NCBI RefSeq assembly: GCF_000764535.1
Contig: NZ_CP009571.1
Coordinates: 3,095,001-3,159,000 of the forward strand
Direction of reading: 5' to 3'
Source of the DNA: Sphingomonas taxi
GTDB taxonomy: Bacteria > Pseudomonadota > Alphaproteobacteria > Sphingomonadales > Sphingomonadaceae
Length of the DNA: 64,000 nt
The notes below the pieces were generated by a model. The model was not told where the DNA came from and ran no database searches. It was given only the letters and a program-made list of their open reading frames with translations. A program made the position numbers and the translations under genes. Shown here piece after piece: positions 1 through 10,249 of this stretch (position 1 is its first letter; the number at the start of each line of letters is the position of its first letter).

Positions 1-292
1 CCACGGCGAGTGGCTGGGTAATCCGGCGGCCGTCGTCGAGCGTCGCGACGAGCACGGCCTGCGATCCGGCGTCGCGATCGAAGCCGGCGATGAAGCGGCC
101 CGCCTCGACCGCGATCGGCTGGCCGTCGAGGGTCACCGTCACGCTTCCCGTGGGGACGGTGCCGGCGATCAGCCCGCCCTGCGTCGGCGTTCCGGTCCAG
201 CGAAACGCCGGGGCAGCGACCGGGGCGGGCGCCTGGGGCGACGCCGCCGCGGCCAGGCAGACGAGCGGTGCCAGCGCGGCCGGCAGCCTCAT
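1..292 (-). CDS. M23-type metallopeptidase, N-terminal part only
   Basis: This is the amino-terminal end of a minus-strand gene that continues past the left edge of the window; about 97 residues are visible. It opens with a short hydrophobic Ala-rich signal peptide (MRLPAALAPLVCLAAAAS), then a beta-rich segment containing TPTQGGLIAG and GRFIAGFDRDAG. That segment resembles the N-terminal domain of sphingomonad secreted M23 (LytM-type) peptidoglycan endopeptidases. The catalytic HxH region is not in the window, so the family call rests on the N-terminal motif and on my recollection of this gene order (xseA, DUF2093, M23). Its ATG overlaps the stop of the DUF2093 gene by four bases (ATGA), so the two are probably translationally coupled. 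If the call is right, it acts in the periplasm on the cell wall. Confidence 0.6.
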   Translation of the reverse strand, partial: MRLPAALAPLVCLAAAASPQAPAPVAAPAFRWTGTPTQGGLIAGTVPTGSVTVTLDGQPIAVEAGRFIAGFDRDAGSQAVLVATLDDGRRITQPLAV

Positions 293-489
293 CGCGGGCT
301 GAGTGCCTCGCTGGCGAGATGCGCGCTGGCGAAGGCTTCCTGCCGCGCGACGCTCCAATAGCGCAGCAGCTCGATCGGGATGCGGGCGCCGCTCACCGCA
401 CAGACGACATGATCGCCGGGAGTCAGCACCCGGAAGCCGTTGGCCATATAGTGAAGCCGCGCCGGGCGATCCGAGTTGGAAACGAGCAT
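289..489 (-). CDS. DUF2093 domain protein
   Basis: A 66-residue protein starting MLVSNSDRPARLHYMANG and containing FRVLTPGDHVVCAVSG and IPIELLRYWSVARQEAF. This matches the DUF2093 family, small alphaproteobacterial proteins of unknown function. There is no signal peptide or membrane segment. It lies 14 bases downstream of xseA on the same strand and overlaps the next gene by ATGA, so xseA, this gene and the M23 peptidase look like one transcription unit. Nothing in the sequence indicates a biochemical role. Confidence 0.75.
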   Translation of the reverse strand: MLVSNSDRPARLHYMANGFRVLTPGDHVVCAVSGARIPIELLRYWSVARQEAFASAHLASEALSPR

Positions 490-503
490 GTCTTGAGATC
501 CTG

Positions 504-1931
504 TCAGAGCAACGTCGGCTGGTCGGGCTTGGGATAGGCCCTGGCGGGTTTGCGCTCAACCTTGCGCTCGGCGGCGGGCTGGACCGTGCCGTCGTCGACG
601 ACGGCATCGATGCTGCCGTCGCGGAAGCGCAGCGTCACCGCCCCTGCCTCGCGCACCGCCGCGGCGGACGCCAGCGTCTTGCCGCCCTCGCCCCCGCCCT
701 CGCGGCGTGCGGTGACCCGCGCATAGCCGCGGTCGAGCACCGCATCGGGGTTGAGCGACCGGACCAGCCGCCACGTCGCCGCCAGCCGGTCGCGGTTGCG
801 GTCGACCTGTTGCTGCAGCACCGCCGGACGCAGCGCGCCACTCGACCGGTCGAGCTGGCCGCGCGCCAGCGTCACCCGCCGTTCGAGCCCGCGGTCGAGC
901 CGCTGGCCGGCATCGTCGGCACGCTGGCGCTGCGGCCCGAGCAGCGTGTCACGCTTGGGCAGCAGCCGGGCGAGCCCGGTCAGCCGCTCGCGGCCGCGCT
1001 CGACATAGCGATTGGCGCAACGCTGCGTGCGCAGGCCATGGCTCTGGATCGTGTGGCGCAGGTCGGCGAGCACCGGCACCGCCAGCTCCGCCGCCGCCGT
1101 GGGCGTCGGCGCGCGCAGGTCGGCGGCGAAGTCGCACAGCGTCGTATCGGTCTCATGGCCGACCGCGGAGATGATCGGGATGGTACAGCCGGCGACGGCG
1201 CGGACGACGACCTCCTCGTTGAACGCCCACAGATCCTCGATCGAACCGCCGCCGCGCGCGACGATGACGAGGTCGGGCCGCGGCATCGGGCCGTCCGCGG
1301 GCATCGCGTCGAAGCCGCGCACCGCGGCGGCGACCTCCTCGGCCGCCCCCTGCCCCTGCACCTTGACCGGCCAGACGAGCACGTGGGTCGGACAGCGATC
1401 CTCGAGCCGGTGGAGGATGTCGCGGATCACCGCGCCGGTCGGCGAGGTGACGACGCCGATCGTCCGCGGCAGATAGGGCAGCCGCGCCTTGCGCGCGCCG
1501 TCGAACAATCCCTCGCCCGCCAGCTTCGCCTTGAGCTTCTCGAACAGCGCCATCAGCGCGCCGGCGCCGGCGAGCTCCATCCGCTCGATGACGATCTGAT
1601 ATTTGGAGCGGCCGGGATAGGTGGTGAGCTTGCCCGTCGCGATCACCTCGATGCCGTCCTGCGGCGCGAAGGCAAGCGCATTGACCTGCCCCTTCCACAT
1701 CACGCCGTCGATCACCGCGGCATCGTCCTTGAGCGCGAGATAGACGTGGCCCGAGGTCGCGCGCTTGTAGCCCGAGATCTCGCCGCGGATGCGGACGTGG
1801 CCGAACTCCCCCTCGACCATCCGCTTGAGCTTGAAGCTGAGTTCGCCGACCGACATGGCGAGCGCGTTGTCGCCGGGCCGCTCCTCGGCTAGCAGCCGGG
1901 CGTCGTCGGTATCGGATAGGAACTCTGGCAT
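504..1931 (-). CDS. xseA: Exodeoxyribonuclease VII large subunit
   Basis: XseA is the large subunit of exonuclease VII, which degrades single-stranded DNA from both ends in complex with XseB. The 475-residue protein has the OB-fold start ([20 protein letters not shown], then [18 protein letters not shown]), followed by the catalytic core with [32 protein letters not shown] and [20 protein letters not shown]. The C-terminal part is shorter and Arg-rich compared with the long coiled coil of E. coli XseA. The ATG used here overlaps the divergent purD start (shared CATG), so an internal start nearer MSVGEL (about residue 26) is possible. It heads a probable operon with the DUF2093 and M23 genes. 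Confidence 0.96.
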   Translation of the reverse strand: MPEFLSDTDDARLLAEERPGDNALAMSVGELSFKLKRMVEGEFGHVRIRGEISGYKRATSGHVYLALKDDAAVIDGVMWKGQVNALAFAPQDGIEVIATGKLTTYPGRSKYQIVIERMELAGAGALMALFEKLKAKLAGEGLFDGARKARLPYLPRTIGVVTSPTGAVIRDILHRLEDRCPTHVLVWPVKVQGQGAAEEVAAAVRGFDAMPADGPMPRPDLVIVARGGGSIEDLWAFNEEVVVRAVAGCTIPIISAVGHETDTTLCDFAADLRAPTPTAAAELAVPVLADLRHTIQSHGLRTQRCANRYVERGRERLTGLARLLPKRDTLLGPQRQRADDAGQRLDRGLERRVTLARGQLDRSSGALRPAVLQQQVDRNRDRLAATWRLVRSLNPDAVLDRGYARVTARREGGGEGGKTLASAAAVREAGAVTLRFRDGSIDAVVDDGTVQPAAERKVERKPARAYPKPDQPTLL

Positions 1932-3189
1932 GAACGTCCTGCTGTTGGGCTCAGGTGGCCGCGAGCACGCACTCGCATGGAAACTGGCGCAATCGGCCCT
2001 CCTCGATACGCTCTATGCCGCGCCTGGCAACCCCGGCGTCGCCGCCCATGCGACGTGCGTCGCGCTGGATGCGACCGATCATGCCGCGGTGGTGGATTTC
2101 GTGGCCGGCCATGACGTTGGCCTCGTCGTCATCGGGCCGGAAGCGCCGCTGGTCGACGGTCTCGCCGACACGCTGCGCGCGGCGGGCGTGCCGGTGTTCG
2201 GGCCGGGCAAGGCGGCGGCGCAGCTCGAGGGATCGAAGGGCTTCACCAAGGATCTGTGCCGGCGCGCCGACATTCCGACCGCGGGCTATGTCCGGGTGGG
2301 CACGCGCGCCGATGCGGAAGCGGCACTGGCGAGCACCTTCTCCTATCCGGTCGTGATAAAGGCGGACGGGCTCGCCGCGGGCAAGGGCGTGGTGATCGCG
2401 ACCAGCGAGGCCGAGGCCGCCGCGGCGTTCGACGCGATGTTCGCGGACGGCGATGCGCCGGTGGTGCTGGAGGAATTCCTCGACGGGGAGGAGGCGAGTC
2501 TGTTCGTGCTCACCGACGGCGTCGCGCTGCTGCCGTTCGGCAGCGCGCAGGACCACAAGCGCGTCGGCGAGGGCGATACCGGTCCCAACACCGGCGGCAT
2601 GGGCGCGTACAGCCCGGCGCCAGTGCTCACCCCCGAGCTGGAGCGGCGTGCGCTCGACGAGATCGTCGCGCCGACGGTGAAGGCGCTCGCCGAGGAGGGG
2701 ACGCCGTTCAGCGGGGTGCTCTACGCCGGGCTAATGCTGACCGCGACCGGCCCCAAGCTGATCGAATATAATGCGCGGTTCGGCGACCCCGAATGCCAGG
2801 TGCTGATGCCAAGGTTCGAGGGCGATCTGGTCGCGACGATGCTGGCGGTGGCGGAGGGACGGCTCGGCGAGCTGCCGGCGGCGCGCTTCGCCGACGCGGC
2901 GGCGATGACGGTGGTGCTGGCGGCGGCGGGCTATCCGGGGACGCCCAAGGCAGGCGGCGCGATCCGCGGGATCGACGCGGCGGAGGCGACCGGCGCGACC
3001 GTCTTCCAGGCGGGGACGCGATTGGAGGGCGACACATTGGTGGCGTCCGGCGGCCGGGTGCTCGCGGTGACCGCGATGGGGGCGGACATCCGCGCGGCAC
3101 GCGATGCGGCCTATCGCGGGGTCGATGCGATCGACTTTTCGGACGGCTTCTGCCGACGCGACATCGGCTGGCGCGAACTGGCGCGCTGA
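1930..3189 (+). CDS. purD: Phosphoribosylamine-glycine ligase (GARS)
   Basis: PurD catalyses the ATP-dependent joining of glycine to 5-phosphoribosylamine, the second step of de novo purine synthesis in the cytoplasm. The 419-residue length is normal for a monofunctional bacterial PurD. The N-terminal domain starts [20 protein letters not shown]. The ATP-grasp part shows [16 protein letters not shown], and PurD-specific segments include [14 protein letters not shown] and [13 protein letters not shown]. The start is fixed by the GSGGREHA motif at residues 7-14. Its ATG overlaps the divergent xseA start codon by two bases, so its promoter must lie inside xseA. A strong hairpin terminator follows the gene. 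Confidence 0.97.
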   Translation: MNVLLLGSGGREHALAWKLAQSALLDTLYAAPGNPGVAAHATCVALDATDHAAVVDFVAGHDVGLVVIGPEAPLVDGLADTLRAAGVPVFGPGKAAAQLEGSKGFTKDLCRRADIPTAGYVRVGTRADAEAALASTFSYPVVIKADGLAAGKGVVIATSEAEAAAAFDAMFADGDAPVVLEEFLDGEEASLFVLTDGVALLPFGSAQDHKRVGEGDTGPNTGGMGAYSPAPVLTPELERRALDEIVAPTVKALAEEGTPFSGVLYAGLMLTATGPKLIEYNARFGDPECQVLMPRFEGDLVATMLAVAEGRLGELPAARFADAAAMTVVLAAAGYPGTPKAGGAIRGIDAAEATGATVFQAGTRLEGDTLVASGGRVLAVTAMGADIRAARDAAYRGVDAIDFSDGFCRRDIGWRELAR

Positions 3190-3210
3190 TCGCTCGGTGC
3201 GGAGAGACGG

Positions 3211-3246
3211 AAAGGCCCGCCGGATCGCTCCGGCGGGCCTTTTTTC
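3211..3246 (+). terminator. Rho-independent terminator after purD
   Basis: A near-perfect GC-rich hairpin (AAAGGCCCGCCGGA, loop TCGC, TCCGGCGGGCCTTT) runs into a T tract, 21 bases after the purD stop. The long T tract is on the plus strand, so purD is the main target. The minus side has only a short T run but could help end the convergent receptor gene. Confidence 0.9.
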
Positions 3247-3261
3247 GTGCGCGACAGACGA

Positions 3262-6200
3262 TCAGAAGGTGATCGTAGTGCCGATCGCGATCTGGCGGCC
3301 GAGCGCGTCATAGCGCTGCGGGATCGTGTTGTTGCGCGCCAGACTGATATTGTACGAATTCGCCAGGATCGGCGGGTTCTTGTCGAGCAGGTTGTTCGCG
3401 ATTACGCGGAAGGCGAACTGCCGTGCGATGTTGAAGGTCAGCGCGAGGTCGAAATAGCTCGCCGGGGCGATGCGGTAGAAGGTCGTCTGCGCCCGATCGG
3501 GCGTGCCACCGATCGCCGCATCGCCCGAGTTGTTCGCGCTGGTCAGCGAGCCGATGTAGCGCCAGTTGAACGAAGCGTTGAAGATGCCGTCCGAGGTCGA
3601 ATAGGTCGTCCGCAGGCCATGCGTCCACTTCGGCAGCAACTGGCTGCACCCGTTGGCGAAATAGCCGGTGCAATTGCGCTGCGGCTGGACCGGCGAATCC
3701 TGGCCGCCGGCGAAGGTGGTCAGCGAGCCGTTGAAGTCGAAGTCCAGCCGGCCGACGCTGCCGAGACCAAGCGCGTAGCTGCCTTGGAAATCCCAGCCCC
3801 GGGCAATCGAATAATAATAATTGGTCGTACCCGCCCGGATGAAGCCGCTGGTCGGGTTGCCCGATGCCGCAGCATAGAGCGTGCCGTTGGCGGCACGGAC
3901 GATCCCCGAGCAGAAGAATGGATCGCCGTTCGAGCGCTGGCAGCCATCGGTATAATAGCTGTCGTCGTTATAGCCGAGCGAGTTGTTGATCTTGATCCGG
4001 TAGCGATCGACCGAGAAGACCAGCCCCTTGATGAAGCGCGGCTTGACCACGAGGCCGTAGGTCTGGGTGTAGGCGGTTTCGGGATCGGCGGTGAAACCGC
4101 CCGAGCGCACGGTGCACTGGTCGTTGGGGCACAGCAGCGTCGTGCTGCCGTAAAGCGCATCCGACAGGCCGGTGGCGCGGCAGACCTCGCGCGAGGCAAT
4201 CGGCGTGCCATAAGTGATCGTGCCGTTGGTGTTGGTCACCGTCGGTGCGCAGAAGTCGTTCTGCGAACCGCCCTGACGCGAGAAGCTGATGTTCGACGCC
4301 TGATAGGCTTCGACCACGGTCGGCGCGCGCTGCGCCTTGTTGAACGAGGCGCGAAGGGTCAGGTCGGCGACCGGAGCGTACAGACCCTCGATCTTCCAGG
4401 TGGTGAACTTGTTGGGATTGCTGCTGTACTTGGACAGGCGATACCCACCGTTGGCCTGCAGCAGATGCGCGAACGGGCGATCCTGGATCAGCGGCGCCTG
4501 CACCTCGATGTTCGATTCCCAGACGTGCTGGCTGAGGTCGGACGGCGCGCCGCCGTAATCCTCGATGAAGCCCGGCGTCAGCTCGGAGAACTGGCGATCC
4601 TTGCGGAATTCGGTGCCGAGCGCGAAGGCGACGCCGTCGGTGGCGAGCGGCGAGGTGATGCCGTAGCGGCCGAGATCGCCGGTCATGTTCGCCTGCACAT
4701 CGTAGAGCAGGCCGACGGTCTTCTGCCGGGCCGGGTCGAGGTCGCCGTACAAATAGTTGATCAGCGCCTGATTGCCGTTGCCGGCGCTGAATGCGTCGAA
4801 CGGTACGCAGGCGCCACCGGACACGCAGGTCGGCGTGCCGTTGACGTTGACGACGTTAAGCGAATTGTTGACCCGGTCGAAGTTAGGCAGGCGCGACGAA
4901 TCCCAGATCTGCTGGTTGCGCGAGAAGACGCCGCCGATGTCATAGGTCCAGGCATCACCGACCTTGCCGCGCACGCCGCCGGTCGCGCGGATACCGGTGT
5001 TGGTATAGGTGTCGGTCATGAACGGCGCGTTGAACCGGTAGCGGACGTCGACCGGCACGGTGGTCGCCGTCCCGGCGGCGGTACCGCAGAGGATGCCGGC
5101 CTGCTGCGTCGACAGGAACGGGTTGTTGCAATTGACCCGGAAGAGATCGGAGCCGTAATTCGCCGCCGCGAAGACGCGGGTCGGATAGCGGTTGATCGAC
5201 TTGTCGCGGAACCACAAGGCCGAGCCATAGACTTCGAATTCCGGCGACAGCTTCAGCGTGACGAAGCCGCCGGCGTTCACGCGATTGTCCTGCCGCTGGT
5301 AGGAATAGCCGTCATACGGATTGGCGGCATTGCCCACCCCGGTGCCATAAGGCACGAAGGTGCGCGTACCGTTGGGATCGTTGACGAACTGCCGCCCGGC
5401 ATTGGTGCCGCTGCCCGGCGAGACGAAGCCGCTGACCGAATAGGTCGACAGCGAGCAGCTCAGCGGGCCGTCCTTGCCGGTCTGGATGAGCTGGCACGCC
5501 GAGGTCGAGCGCGCGTCATAAGGCACCAGATCGGCGTGGCGGTAATTGACGAAGCCCGACATGTTGAGCTTGCCGTCGAACAGCGAGGTCCCTGCGGTAA
5601 GCGCCAGATCGGCACGGCCGCCGTCGTTGACCTGGCCGAGCCGCGGCGAGAAGCCGGAGTTCTGCGCGGTCTGCGTCACCAGATTGGACTTGTTGACGTG
5701 ATTGTAGAAATTGTAGTTGGCGTCGATCCGCACGCCGGTGAAATTCTGCTTCATCACGAAGTTGACGACGCCGGCGACCGCATCCGAACCATAGACCGAC
5801 GAGGCACCGCCGGTGAGCACGTCAACGCGCTCGATCAGCGCCACCGGGATGATGTTGGTATCCTGGCCGTTCTGCGTGCCGAGCCGCTTGCCGTCGACCA
5901 GCACCAGCGTCCGTTCGAACCCGAGGCTGCGCAGCTTGATCCGCTGGCGACCGTCGGAATCCTGATAGTTCTGCTGGCTGTCGGGCGAGATCTGCGGGAG
6001 CCGGTTGAGCACCTCTTCGACGTTGATCGGCGCCTGCGCCCGGATGTCGGCAGCGGTGACCGAGGTGATCGGCGCGGCGGCGGTGCTGTTGGGGCGGACG
6101 ATGCGCGTGCCGGTGACGACGATCTCGCCATCGCCGCTGCTGTCCGGCGCCTGGCCGCTGATCGTCGCGGCCTTGACGCTGCTGCTGTCGGCGGCGGTGT

Positions 6201-6312
6201 CGGTCTGCGGTTGGATGCTATTGGTATCATTGGCGATCTGCGCCGTCGCCGGCGCGGCGAGCAGCAGCCCGCCCGCGAGGGCGAGCAGCGACACATGGGT
6301 ATTCAGGTTCAT
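3262..6312 (-). CDS. TonB-dependent outer membrane receptor
   Basis: A 1016-residue outer membrane protein. It has a signal peptide (residues 1-25, ending PATAQ), a low-complexity linker and a plug domain. The linker ends in a TonB-box-like EIVVTGTRIV. The plug includes NVEEVLNRLPQISPDS, RSLGFERTLVLVDGKR and GGASSVYGSDAVAGVVNFV. A long beta-barrel ends in the aromatic residue expected for BAM-assembled proteins (TTITF). Such receptors import large ligands such as siderophores, vitamins or glycans, driven by TonB-ExbBD. Nothing here defines the ligand: no neighbouring TonB, SusD-like or glycan enzyme gene is present. The gene stands alone, convergent with purD. Start chosen at the signal peptide, with a GGGG element just upstream. 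Confidence 0.95.
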   Translation of the reverse strand: MNLNTHVSLLALAGGLLLAAPATAQIANDTNSIQPQTDTAADSSSVKAATISGQAPDSSGDGEIVVTGTRIVRPNSTAAAPITSVTAADIRAQAPINVEEVLNRLPQISPDSQQNYQDSDGRQRIKLRSLGFERTLVLVDGKRLGTQNGQDTNIIPVALIERVDVLTGGASSVYGSDAVAGVVNFVMKQNFTGVRIDANYNFYNHVNKSNLVTQTAQNSGFSPRLGQVNDGGRADLALTAGTSLFDGKLNMSGFVNYRHADLVPYDARSTSACQLIQTGKDGPLSCSLSTYSVSGFVSPGSGTNAGRQFVNDPNGTRTFVPYGTGVGNAANPYDGYSYQRQDNRVNAGGFVTLKLSPEFEVYGSALWFRDKSINRYPTRVFAAANYGSDLFRVNCNNPFLSTQQAGILCGTAAGTATTVPVDVRYRFNAPFMTDTYTNTGIRATGGVRGKVGDAWTYDIGGVFSRNQQIWDSSRLPNFDRVNNSLNVVNVNGTPTCVSGGACVPFDAFSAGNGNQALINYLYGDLDPARQKTVGLLYDVQANMTGDLGRYGITSPLATDGVAFALGTEFRKDRQFSELTPGFIEDYGGAPSDLSQHVWESNIEVQAPLIQDRPFAHLLQANGGYRLSKYSSNPNKFTTWKIEGLYAPVADLTLRASFNKAQRAPTVVEAYQASNISFSRQGGSQNDFCAPTVTNTNGTITYGTPIASREVCRATGLSDALYGSTTLLCPNDQCTVRSGGFTADPETAYTQTYGLVVKPRFIKGLVFSVDRYRIKINNSLGYNDDSYYTDGCQRSNGDPFFCSGIVRAANGTLYAAASGNPTSGFIRAGTTNYYYSIARGWDFQGSYALGLGSVGRLDFDFNGSLTTFAGGQDSPVQPQRNCTGYFANGCSQLLPKWTHGLRTTYSTSDGIFNASFNWRYIGSLTSANNSGDAAIGGTPDRAQTTFYRIAPASYFDLALTFNIARQFAFRVIANNLLDKNPPILANSYNISLARNNTIPQRYDALGRQIAIGTTITF

Positions 6313-6470
6313 GACAGCAGCCCCTTTGACGAGCCGCGATTATTCGCTGGCCCGATACGGCGAAGCTTCGTCAGACGCCCCGGTCAGTCAATACCGAAAC
6401 ATGACCTTTACAATACTTTGTTGCGGGAATGTGACCCGGTTGCATCACTTCTGTCGCTGCGAGGCAACGG

Positions 6471-7448
6471 TCAGCTCGCTTCTTGCCGCAACGGCCGCGC
6501 GAGCAGCGCGCCAATGACGTCGTCCACCGGCGCGCCCTCCAGCAGGCGGCAGACCGCGGCGGTGACCGGCATGTCGACGCCCGCCGCCGCCGCCGCCTCG
6601 CGCAGCACCGGGGCGGTGAAGGCGCCCTCGGCGACGGTGCGGCGGTCGGCGAGCAGGTCCGCGGCGGCCCTGCCCTGCCCCAGGCCGACGCCGAGCGAGA
6701 AATTGCGGCTGCTGGTCGAGGAACAGGTGAGGACGAGGTCGCCGAGCCCCGACAGGCCGGCGAGCGTCTCGGCGCGCGCGCCACGGGCGAGGCCGAAGCG
6801 CGTCATCTCGGCGAAGCCGCGTGCGATCAGCGCGGCGCGGGCGTTCTGGCCGAGGCCGGCGCCATCGACCACGCCGCAGGCGATGGCGAGCACGTTCTTG
6901 ACCGCGCCGCCGATCTCCGCACCGACGACGTCGCGGCTGGCATAGGGGCGGAACTGCGGCGCGGCGAGGCGTTCGGACAGTGCGCGCCCGAGCGCCTCGT
7001 CCGCCGCCGCCAGCGTCACCGCGGTGGGCAGACCGGCGGCCACCTCGTGCGCGAAGGTCGGGCCGGACAGGACGGCGACGGGCGCCTGCGGATGGACCTG
7101 CCGCGCGACCTCGCCGACGAGTAGCCGGGTGCCCGCCTCGATCCCCTTCGCGCACAGCACCAGCGGGCGCGTGCCGACCGCGATCTGCGACAGCACGCCG
7201 CGGACGTGCTGCGCCGGCGCGACGACGAGCAAGGCGTCACAGGCGGCGAGATCGCCGACATCGGCGGTGGCGCGGATCGACGGCGACAGCGGCACGCCGG
7301 CAAGAAACAGGCGGTTCTCGTGACCGGCGTTGATCCCCTCGACCACCTCGGGCTCGCGCGCCCACAGCGTGACGGGCTCGCCGCGATGCGCGGCGACCTG
7401 CGCGAGCGCCGTCCCCCAGGCGCCGCCGCCGATGACGCCGATCTTCAT
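6471..7448 (-). CDS. gpsA: Glycerol-3-phosphate dehydrogenase [NAD(P)+]
   Basis: GpsA reduces dihydroxyacetone phosphate to sn-glycerol 3-phosphate, the backbone precursor of phospholipids. The 325-residue protein begins MKIGVIGGGAWGTALAQ, the Rossmann dinucleotide-binding motif. It also contains CAKGIEAGTRLLVGEV, VLSGPTFAHEVA, GGAVKNVLAIACG and GLGDLVLTCSSTSSRNF, all typical of the family. The start is set by the Rossmann motif and by a GGGGGAGG Shine-Dalgarno stretch just upstream. It lies 29 bases downstream of tsaD, so the two are probably cotranscribed. This pairing is familiar to me from alphaproteobacteria. Confidence 0.96.
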   Translation of the reverse strand: MKIGVIGGGAWGTALAQVAAHRGEPVTLWAREPEVVEGINAGHENRLFLAGVPLSPSIRATADVGDLAACDALLVVAPAQHVRGVLSQIAVGTRPLVLCAKGIEAGTRLLVGEVARQVHPQAPVAVLSGPTFAHEVAAGLPTAVTLAAADEALGRALSERLAAPQFRPYASRDVVGAEIGGAVKNVLAIACGVVDGAGLGQNARAALIARGFAEMTRFGLARGARAETLAGLSGLGDLVLTCSSTSSRNFSLGVGLGQGRAAADLLADRRTVAEGAFTAPVLREAAAAAGVDMPVTAAVCRLLEGAPVDDVIGALLARPLRQEAS

Positions 7449-7477
7449 GGCCTCGACCTCCCCCTGATGGATCCGGT

Positions 7478-8506
7478 TCATGCCTTCACACCGGCGCCGC
7501 GCACCGCCTCCGCATCCGGATCGAGCGGCCAGCGCGCGCGCGCCGGCGTGTCGAGCGGATCGGTGAGCCCGGCGGCGAACCGCTCTGCCCCCGCCCAGGC
7601 GATCATCGCGGCATTGTCGGTGCACAGCCACAACGGCGGCGCGACGAAGCGCAGGCCGTTGGCGGTGGCGAGCGCCTGCAGCGCGCCGCGCACCGCCGTG
7701 TTCGCGGCGACGCCGCCGGCGACGACCAGCGCGGTGGCGTCGATCCCGGCGATGCCGCGGCGGGTGCGATCGATCAGGCAATCGACCACCGCCGCCTGGA
7801 ACGACGCGGCGATATCCTCCGGCGCATGCTGGCCGACCGCGCGCGCGACCGCGCTCTTGAGCCCGGCGAAGGAGAAATGCGGCTCGGCCGAGCCTTTCAG
7901 CGGGCGCGGCAGCGGCACGACCGGGCGGCCGAGCGCCGCCGCCTTCTCGACCATCGGCCCGCCGGGGAAGCCGAGGCCGAGCAATTTGGCGGTCTTGTCG
8001 AACGCCTCGCCCGCGGCATCGTCGATCGTCGTGGCGAGGCGGCTATAGCGCGCGACGCCCTTCACCAGCAGCAACTGGCAATGGCCGCCCGAGACGAGCA
8101 GCAACAGATAGGGGAAAGCGAGATCGGGATCGGACAGCCGCGGGCTGAGCGCATGGCCTTCGAGATGGTTGACCGCGATCAGCGGCTTGCCCGCGGCATG
8201 CGCGAGCGCCTTGCCGGTGACGAGCCCGACCATGACGCCGCCGATCAGCCCGGGACCCGCGGTGGCGGCGATCGCGTCGACCTGATCGAGCCGCAGTCCG
8301 GCGTCGGCGAGCGCGGCGCGGACGAGTGGTTCCAAGGCCTCGACATGCGCGCGCGCGGCGATTTCGGGGACGACGCCGCCGAACGGCGCATGCGCCGCTT
8401 CCTGGCCGAGCAGGCGGTGGCTGAGCACCTGCCGGTCGCTGGTAACGAGCGCGGCGGCGGTCTCATCGCAGGAGGATTCGAGGCCGAGGATGATCCGGGG
8501 AGACAT
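7478..8506 (-). CDS. tsaD: tRNA N6-adenosine threonylcarbamoyltransferase
   Basis: TsaD transfers the threonylcarbamoyl group to A37 of ANN-decoding tRNAs, working with TsaB and TsaE in the cytoplasm. The 342-residue protein starts [20 protein letters not shown]. It carries the metal-binding NHLEGH motif, [34 protein letters not shown] and [13 protein letters not shown] of the ASKHA/Kae1 family. Length and motif order are normal. It is divergent from hemC across a 142-base gap and sits upstream of gpsA on the same strand. Confidence 0.97.
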   Translation of the reverse strand: MSPRIILGLESSCDETAAALVTSDRQVLSHRLLGQEAAHAPFGGVVPEIAARAHVEALEPLVRAALADAGLRLDQVDAIAATAGPGLIGGVMVGLVTGKALAHAAGKPLIAVNHLEGHALSPRLSDPDLAFPYLLLLVSGGHCQLLLVKGVARYSRLATTIDDAAGEAFDKTAKLLGLGFPGGPMVEKAAALGRPVVPLPRPLKGSAEPHFSFAGLKSAVARAVGQHAPEDIAASFQAAVVDCLIDRTRRGIAGIDATALVVAGGVAANTAVRGALQALATANGLRFVAPPLWLCTDNAAMIAWAGAERFAAGLTDPLDTPARARWPLDPDAEAVRGAGVKA

Positions 8507-8581
8507 GGCCAAGTCTTTACGCGCGTTGCCGGAGGTTGTCGAAGGGTGGGGATTTCGGCCATGGCGGCGGGAGATTGCCGT

Positions 8582-8627
8582 CCTCACCCTTCCCAACGGG
8601 AGACGCCCACGGCGGCGATGGGTGAGG
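8582..8627. repeat. Short inverted repeat between tsaD and hemC
   Basis: CCTCACCC at 8582-8589 is matched by GGGTGAGG at 8620-8627, and GAAGGGTGGGGA just upstream (8541-8552) is nearly complementary to the segment ending CACCCTTC. The divergent tsaD/hemC promoters must lie in this same gap. It resembles a degenerate intergenic repeat rather than an operator. No function is claimed. Confidence 0.4.
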
Positions 8628-8648
8628 CCGGATAACAGGAGCAGACGG

Positions 8649-9563
8649 GTGGCGATCAAATTCAGGCTGGGTACGCGGGGATCGCCGCTCGCGCTGACGC
8701 AGGCAGGGATGGTGCGCGACGCCTTGTGCGCCGCGCATGGCTGGACCGCGGACGAGGTCGCGCTGGTCGTCATCCGCACCACCGGCGACCGCGTGCAGGA
8801 CCGACCCCTCGCCGAGATCGGCGGCAAGGCCCTGTGGACCAAGGAGCTCGACCGCGCCTTGCTCGACGACGAGATCGACGCGGCGGTCCATTCGATGAAG
8901 GACGTCGAGACGATCCGCCCGCCGGCGATCGCCATCGCCGCGATGCTGCCGCGCGCCGACGTGCGCGACCGGTTGATCGGTGCGGACAGCGTCGCCGATC
9001 TGGCCGCGGGCGCGGTGGTCGGCACCAGCTCGCCGCGGCGGCGCGCGCAATTGCTGCGGCTGCGCCCGGACCTGACGGTCGTGATGTTCCGCGGCAACGT
9101 CGACACGCGCCTCGCCAAGCTGGCGGCCGGCGAGGCGGACGCGACGCTGCTCGCCGCGGCGGGGCTCGACCGGCTCGGGCGCGACGGTGTCGGCCGCGCG
9201 ATCCCGACCGACACGATGCTGCCCGCCCCGGCACAGGGCGCGGTCGGTATCGAGGTGCGCAGCGCCGACGCCGGTGCGGCGCGGATCGTCGCGGCGATCG
9301 ACGATGCCGCGACCAGCGCCTGCGTGCTGGCGGAGCGGGCCCTGCTCGCCGGGCTCGGCGCCGACTGCCATTCGCCGGTTGCCGCGCTCGCCGCTTTGTC
9401 GGGCGAGATGCTGACGCTGCGCGCCGAGCTGATCGCCGAGGACGGCAGCGCCTTCGTCGAGGGCAGCGGCGAGGGCACCGACGGCAGCCTCGTCGCCGCG
9501 GAACTCGCCGCCGACCTGCTGGCGCGGGCGCCCGAGGTGGTGCGGCGGCTGTTCCAGCCGTGA
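8649..9563 (+). CDS. hemC: Hydroxymethylbilane synthase (porphobilinogen deaminase)
   Basis: HemC polymerises four porphobilinogen units to hydroxymethylbilane in haem synthesis. The 304-residue protein shows [16 protein letters not shown], the substrate-site [34 protein letters not shown], and the cofactor cysteine in [11 protein letters not shown] (about Cys240), which holds the dipyrromethane. The start is a GTG with a well-placed AGGAG 7 bases upstream. An in-frame ATG 159 bases further upstream would add an Arg/Pro-rich extension from intergenic repeat sequence, so I reject it. The stop overlaps the hemD GTG start, indicating translational coupling. Confidence 0.95.
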   Translation: MAIKFRLGTRGSPLALTQAGMVRDALCAAHGWTADEVALVVIRTTGDRVQDRPLAEIGGKALWTKELDRALLDDEIDAAVHSMKDVETIRPPAIAIAAMLPRADVRDRLIGADSVADLAAGAVVGTSSPRRRAQLLRLRPDLTVVMFRGNVDTRLAKLAAGEADATLLAAAGLDRLGRDGVGRAIPTDTMLPAPAQGAVGIEVRSADAGAARIVAAIDDAATSACVLAERALLAGLGADCHSPVAALAALSGEMLTLRAELIAEDGSAFVEGSGEGTDGSLVAAELAADLLARAPEVVRRLFQP

Positions 9564-10249
9564 GCCTCTCCGGCCTGCTCGTGGTGCGGCCCGAGCCCGG
9601 CAATGCGCGCACCACGGCGCGACTGCGCGCCGGCGGCGGCGCGGTGCTCGGCCGGCCGCTGTTCGCCGCCGCGCCGATCGCATGGACGCCGCCCGACCCC
9701 GCGGCGTTCGACGCCTTGCTGGTGACCAGCGCCAATGCGGTGCGCCTCGCGGGCGCCGGATTGGCGCGGCTCGCCGGGTTGCCGGTGATCGCGGTCGGAG
9801 CGGAAAGCGCGGCGGTGGCACGCGACGCCGGCTTGCGCGTCGCGGTCGTCGGCGACGGCGGCGTCGCCGACGCGCTGACGGCGTCGGCGGCGGCGGGACT
9901 GACGCGACCGCTGCATCTGGCGGGACGCGAGCATATCGACAGCGGCCACCCGACCGCGATCGTCTATGCCAGCGCCGAGCTGGACGTCGACGCGGCGGCG
10001 TTCGCCGCGGCGGCGGCGGGGCGGATCGTGCTGCTCCATTCGGTCCGCGCCGCGCACCGCGTCGCGGCGCTGATCGCCGGCCGGCACGCGACGGGCGTCG
10101 CAGCGCTGAGCCCCGCCGTCCTCGCCGCGGCGGGCGACGGCTGGGCGTTCGCCCGCGCCGCGGCGATGCCGACCGACGCCGCCTTGTGTGCGCTCGCGCT
10201 CGCACGGACGATTGACCGTGCGGCGGGGGGCGGGGATAAGAGGCCATGA
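9560..10249 (+). CDS. hemD: Uroporphyrinogen-III synthase
   Basis: HemD closes and inverts ring D of hydroxymethylbilane to give uroporphyrinogen III. The 229-residue protein is poorly conserved, as is usual for the family. It shows the expected two-lobe pattern: an N-terminal [21 protein letters not shown], then [12 protein letters not shown] and [18 protein letters not shown], and in the C-terminal lobe [18 protein letters not shown]. The start is a GTG overlapping the hemC stop (GTGA), and the stop overlaps the next gene's ATG (ATGA). Placement between hemC and the Mic60-like gene supports the call. Confidence 0.9.
   Translation: MSLSGLLVVRPEPGNARTTARLRAGGGAVLGRPLFAAAPIAWTPPDPAAFDALLVTSANAVRLAGAGLARLAGLPVIAVGAESAAVARDAGLRVAVVGDGGVADALTASAAAGLTRPLHLAGREHIDSGHPTAIVYASAELDVDAAAFAAAAAGRIVLLHSVRAAHRVAALIAGRHATGVAALSPAVLAAAGDGWAFARAAAMPTDAALCALALARTIDRAAGGGDKRP

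Noticed and set aside
303..1892. Plus-strand open frame opposite xseA
   Set aside because: Arg-rich shadow of a clear XseA coding region.
3247..6945. Very long plus-strand open frame opposite the TonB-dependent receptor
   Set aside because: High GC gives long antisense frames. Its translation is Arg/Ala/Gly-rich with no motif, and the minus strand encodes a clear receptor.
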